The position numbers and the translations under genes were made by a program. This document shows, piece after piece, positions 60,894 to 64,000 of a stretch of 64,000 nt of DNA. Within the stretch, counting starts at the first letter, position 1. Each line of letters opens with the position of its first letter. Under the pieces are notes generated by a model. It made no database searches. It had not been told where the DNA came from and was given only the letters and a program-made list of their open reading frames with translations. Origin of the DNA: Gossypium raimondii (lineage: Eukaryota; Streptophyta; Magnoliopsida; Malvales; Malvaceae). The stretch spans positions 248,001 through 312,000 of the forward strand of contig NC_068572.1 of NCBI RefSeq assembly GCF_025698545.1. The letters are read 5' to 3'.

Positions 60894-62746
60894 CCCTACA
60901 ATAAAATTTTAGTATTTTAATCCCTCTAGATATAAAATTATATGTGAATATGTTTCCTTGCATGAATCACTTTATAGAGGGGATGGATAAATATATCCTT
61001 ATGCTAGAGCTAGACTAAGCAAGGAGTACATTAATTCCAATCTCCCATCCCCACTTTCTCCATTAAATAAAAAATATTTTAAATTTTAGAGACGTGAACT
61101 CTAAATATAAACTGTAAAACTGAAATGAAGTAAAGAGAAATAACTTATGGCATTTGGTGATGAAGGGCCCATTAGGATGCACATGAAATAACTTTCTTGG
61201 CCATGCAAAGTATCAGTTATTCCTTTCTTCCTTGGTTTTGGTCTCTCACATTAGTCATCATAATTCTCTTGTTGGTTAACGTTTGGTGCTGTTATATAGT
61301 AGGTATACCAGAGGTAGGGTAGGCTCATGTTGGGATAGTTGACCAACGATGATTCAATCCAATTCCCCCTTTTTTCGGGCTAATTCAACCCAATGTCTTC
61401 TGATTATTGCACAAGTTATAAATTGGTCCTTTAGATTTAGTAATGTTCAAATTGAATTCTCAGAATATTTGTATTGTATCAATCATGTTTTATTATTAGT
61501 CTAGCCGTCAATTCAGGTATTATATTTAAACCATTAGATTAGATCATCGAATTTAAACTCCATTAAACAGGAGAAAAACCATTAGATTATTATTAGTTCC
61601 ATTCATGATCATTGATTTAAACCCCGTTTAAAATAAGAAAAAACCATTGGATTCAACTTTTTTTGCTTTTAATATTGAGCACTGTCCTAACATGTTAATG
61701 ATCATCTTTTTAATTTAAGTGTTGACTCGTAAAGGGAAGATTTTGTTCGAATCTAAAATGATTAATCTTCAAGAATCGTAAAATAGACATAAAAAATACT
61801 TTAATCAAAATTTATTATCTTTCTACCAGAAATGTACATGTTGTAAAAGCATATCCCTACCACGAAAGTAAAATAGCCTAAAATACCAAAGCAAATGCTT
61901 CTGGCTCAAGTGTGGTTAAGAACATGGAACACCTCAAAGTTGTGAGTCGGGCCTGTTTCACCAGGAATCCGGCCCGGCACCTAGACCTCAAAGCATCTTT
62001 CATGGAGACTACTCTTCTCTATTACTATATGTCAAATAACATTCAAGTTGATGATACATATTTGAAGGTTACAGGTTCATAATGGTGCAGTTTTCAACTG
62101 GACTTAATTAAATATAAGGTTAAGGTATATAAATATTCCACTCACTTGAATTATGTGGGATCAAGTTTAATGTTATAATAATAAGGAAAGGTCTCTGCTT
62201 TTCCTTTCACTTGAGATTGCATGAATCTAGCCTAAATCTTTTAAATGGGTTTTTCTTTTCTTTTTCTAAATGAAATTTGGTTAGATGTAGATTGGTTCTT
62301 GTTGATTTTCTCGGCACCCAAACAGTCAAAATGCTGAGCATTATTCGAGCTACATTTTTTTTCCATTTGTTGGAAACATTATCGACGACCAAATGAAAGA
62401 AAAAGGAACCGGTGGCTGCAGCTGATAAGATCAAGACAGTTTTAGGTACAAATATCTTCGGATATTTGGTAATAATCACGGGAGATTTTCGTAAAGTGAC
62501 CAAATTGTGGTCATCATCATTTTCATGGATGCCCTCCGTCCCTACGTAACTGAAAGCTGAGTCAAATATATTGTGCATCAAGCAACTTTTTTTGCTAATA
62601 TGTCAAAAGCTTGCCACTCCAGAAAAGTCAAAGCTTTGAACTTTATAAGTTCATCTTCAATTTTGGCTCCTTGAAACTATGGAATCATCCAGGTTCTCTC
62701 ATTAGCTCTTTGAATTTCTACTCTCTTTTTTTTTTTTTAAGTTTGT
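60894..62746. other. Spacer and GRAS upstream region
   Basis: AT-rich DNA without a supported gene. Bases 61490-61650 repeat ACCATTAGATTA-type phrases. The last ~100 bases before 62747 contain a long T run followed by AAG, like a 3' splice site of a 5' UTR intron, as found in related GRAS genes. Confidence 0.4.
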
Positions 62747-64000
62747 AAGGATACCCTTTTCCAAGATTTACCTGGTTCCATGTATGGGTTCAAATTTGAT
62801 CACGGCTCAGTGCCAATGCCAGTGTATGCAAATCACAACCTTGATAATGGGTCTAAAGAGAGTCCCATTGATTCATCTTCATCATCACCATCATCAGGCA
62901 TGAGTTCAGATAGTCCTTTCCCTAATGCAATGCTTAAATACATAAACCAGATGTTAATGGAGGAAGACCTTGAAGAAAAGACTTGCATGTTGCAGGATTG
63001 CTTAGCTCTACAAGCTGCTGAAAGATCCTTCTATGAAGTCCTCTGCCACAATTATCCGATTCCGGCTGGTCTAAATCATTATTACCCAGATGATGATTGT
63101 AATAGCAGTAAAGGTGAATTCAACTCATTTTGTACTCAAACTTCTCTTATTGATTCTCTTGAAAGAACCTCTTTGTTTCTGGATTTACGAAGAGGAACCA
63201 TTGAACGGCTTGGTGAAGGTAGTATATCACCATCTGTTGATGTAGATAAGGTGAGGGGAAGGAAAAATTATCAGCGGGAGGATGTGGAAGAAGGTAGGAT
63301 CAATAAGCAATTGGCTCTTTCTCTTGACGATTCAGAGCAGACAGAGATGTTTGACGATGTATTGCTTTGTAAAGGTGAAAATGAAGACTCTCCAAAGTGT
63401 TCTCTTAATGGCAACTCAGCGCAGCACAGGCAGATAAAACGGTCTAATGGCCGGAGGAAGAAAAACTAAAAGAAAAGTGAAGCAGTGGATTTATGGAGTC
63501 TCTTACTCAATGTGCACAATCGGTAGCAGTCAATGACCAAAGGACTGCTAATGAGATGCTGAAACTGATAAGGCAACACTCGTCTGAGTTCGGAGATGGA
63601 ACCCAAAGATCGGCACATGACTTTGCTAATGCCCTTACAACACGTTTGGCTGGCATGGGGGCGCCATTGTTTTTTGCACATCTGCTAAGCAACAGGACAT
63701 CAGCTGCTGATGCCTTAAAAGCTTATGGAGTGTATGTTTTAGCTTGCCCCTTTAAGAAGATGTCTAATTTCTATGCAAATAAAAGGATAATGGAATTGGC
63801 CGAAAAGGCAACCACACTCCACATCATTGATTTTGGCATTTGCTACGGGTTTCAATGGCCTTGTCTCATCCAACTCCTCTCGGCACAGGCTGGTGGACCT
63901 TCCAAGCTTCGTATTACAGGTTCGAGTTCCCACAACCAGGTTTCTGACCTGCAGAAAGGGTGGAAGAGACAGGGCGTTGATTGAAAAGGTATTGCGAGAG
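62747..64000 (+). pseudogene. Decaying GRAS transcription regulator gene (SCL9/SCL14/SCL33 clade), cut by window end
   Basis: GRAS proteins of this clade are nuclear co-regulators of stress and detoxification genes. The N-terminal region reads DTLFQDLPGSMYGFKFDHGS, then SDSPFPNAMLKYINQMLMEE and CLALQAAERSFYEVL, the clade's acidic N-domain. The GRAS domain follows: LTQCAQSVAVNDQRTANEML, KLIRQHSSEFGDG, TSAADALKAYGVY, CPFKKM and the LHIIDFGI (VHIID) motif. Defects: the expected start codon before GATACC is AAG at 62747-62749, with the next ATG at 62780; TAA stops the frame at 63466-63468 after GRRKKN; one base is missing at ~63503-63510 (TTACTCAA for TTAACTCAA); another is missing at ~63919 after ATTACAGGT; beyond it two CGA codons are now TGA. 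No single product is possible. Family is certain; decay is very likely. Confidence 0.87.

Noticed and set aside
62207-62581. 124-codon open frame on the - strand upstream of the GRAS gene
   Set aside because: No recognisable domain, basic low-complexity tail, and position in the GRAS upstream region. Judged a chance frame.

Overview
This window is nuclear DNA of a flowering plant. The protein genes carry plant-type GT-AG introns, the families are eudicot ones (Dof, GRAS, FPF1, PHT1, ALY), the spacers are very AT-rich, and plant MITEs and MULEs are dense. Several repeat families look like those I know from cotton, so Gossypium or a close Malvaceae relative is my best guess; this is inference from memory of repeats, not a database result.

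Layout, left to right. (1) 21-1471 (+): 3' part of an ALY/REF mRNA-export adaptor gene. (2) 3485-7279 (-): a complete 11-exon gene for a conserved plant protein of unknown function, with two MULE-type MITEs in its introns. (3) 7.3-13.2 kb: spacer with two Tourist MITEs in opposite orientation and an old hAT-type MITE. (4) 13177-14762: a Pack-MULE with ~465-bp terminal inverted repeats that has captured the start of a PHT1 phosphate transporter gene. (5) 15.1-16.1 kb: LINE remnant, next to an intact histone H4 gene (-) with plant S-phase promoter motifs. (6) 18.3-19.3 kb: Ty1/copia fossil and a nuclear tRNA-His(GTG). (7) 21.0-32.0 kb: tandem array of four intronless paralogues (-) of a family I do not recognise; a chloroplast ccsA fragment lies at one duplication junction. 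(8) 32-45 kb: repeat-rich spacer with a LINE RNase H fragment, a long-TIR MULE derivative, a Tourist MITE, two SINE-like copies and a short copia-type element with both ends and target duplication visible. (9) 45340-46521 (+): Dof transcription factor. (10) 48801-49653: MULE-type element. (11) 50495-52370 (+): complete actin gene, with a hAT MITE in intron 3. (12) 54001-55559 (+): cytosolic triosephosphate isomerase gene with all exons but two frame-breaking changes. (13) 57594-58211: Tourist MITE interrupted by a hAT MITE. (14) 59716-60099 (-): FPF1-like gene. (15) 62747 to window end (+): decaying GRAS (SCL9/SCL14/SCL33-type) gene.

These genes do not form a pathway; each has its own promoter, as usual in plants. 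The parts that stand out are the orphan four-gene array with its plastid-DNA junction, the Pack-MULE with a readable PHT1 fragment, and two host genes (TPI, GRAS) caught in decay. Exon boundaries were set by reading GT/AG sites, phase and family similarity; no alignment or search was run.
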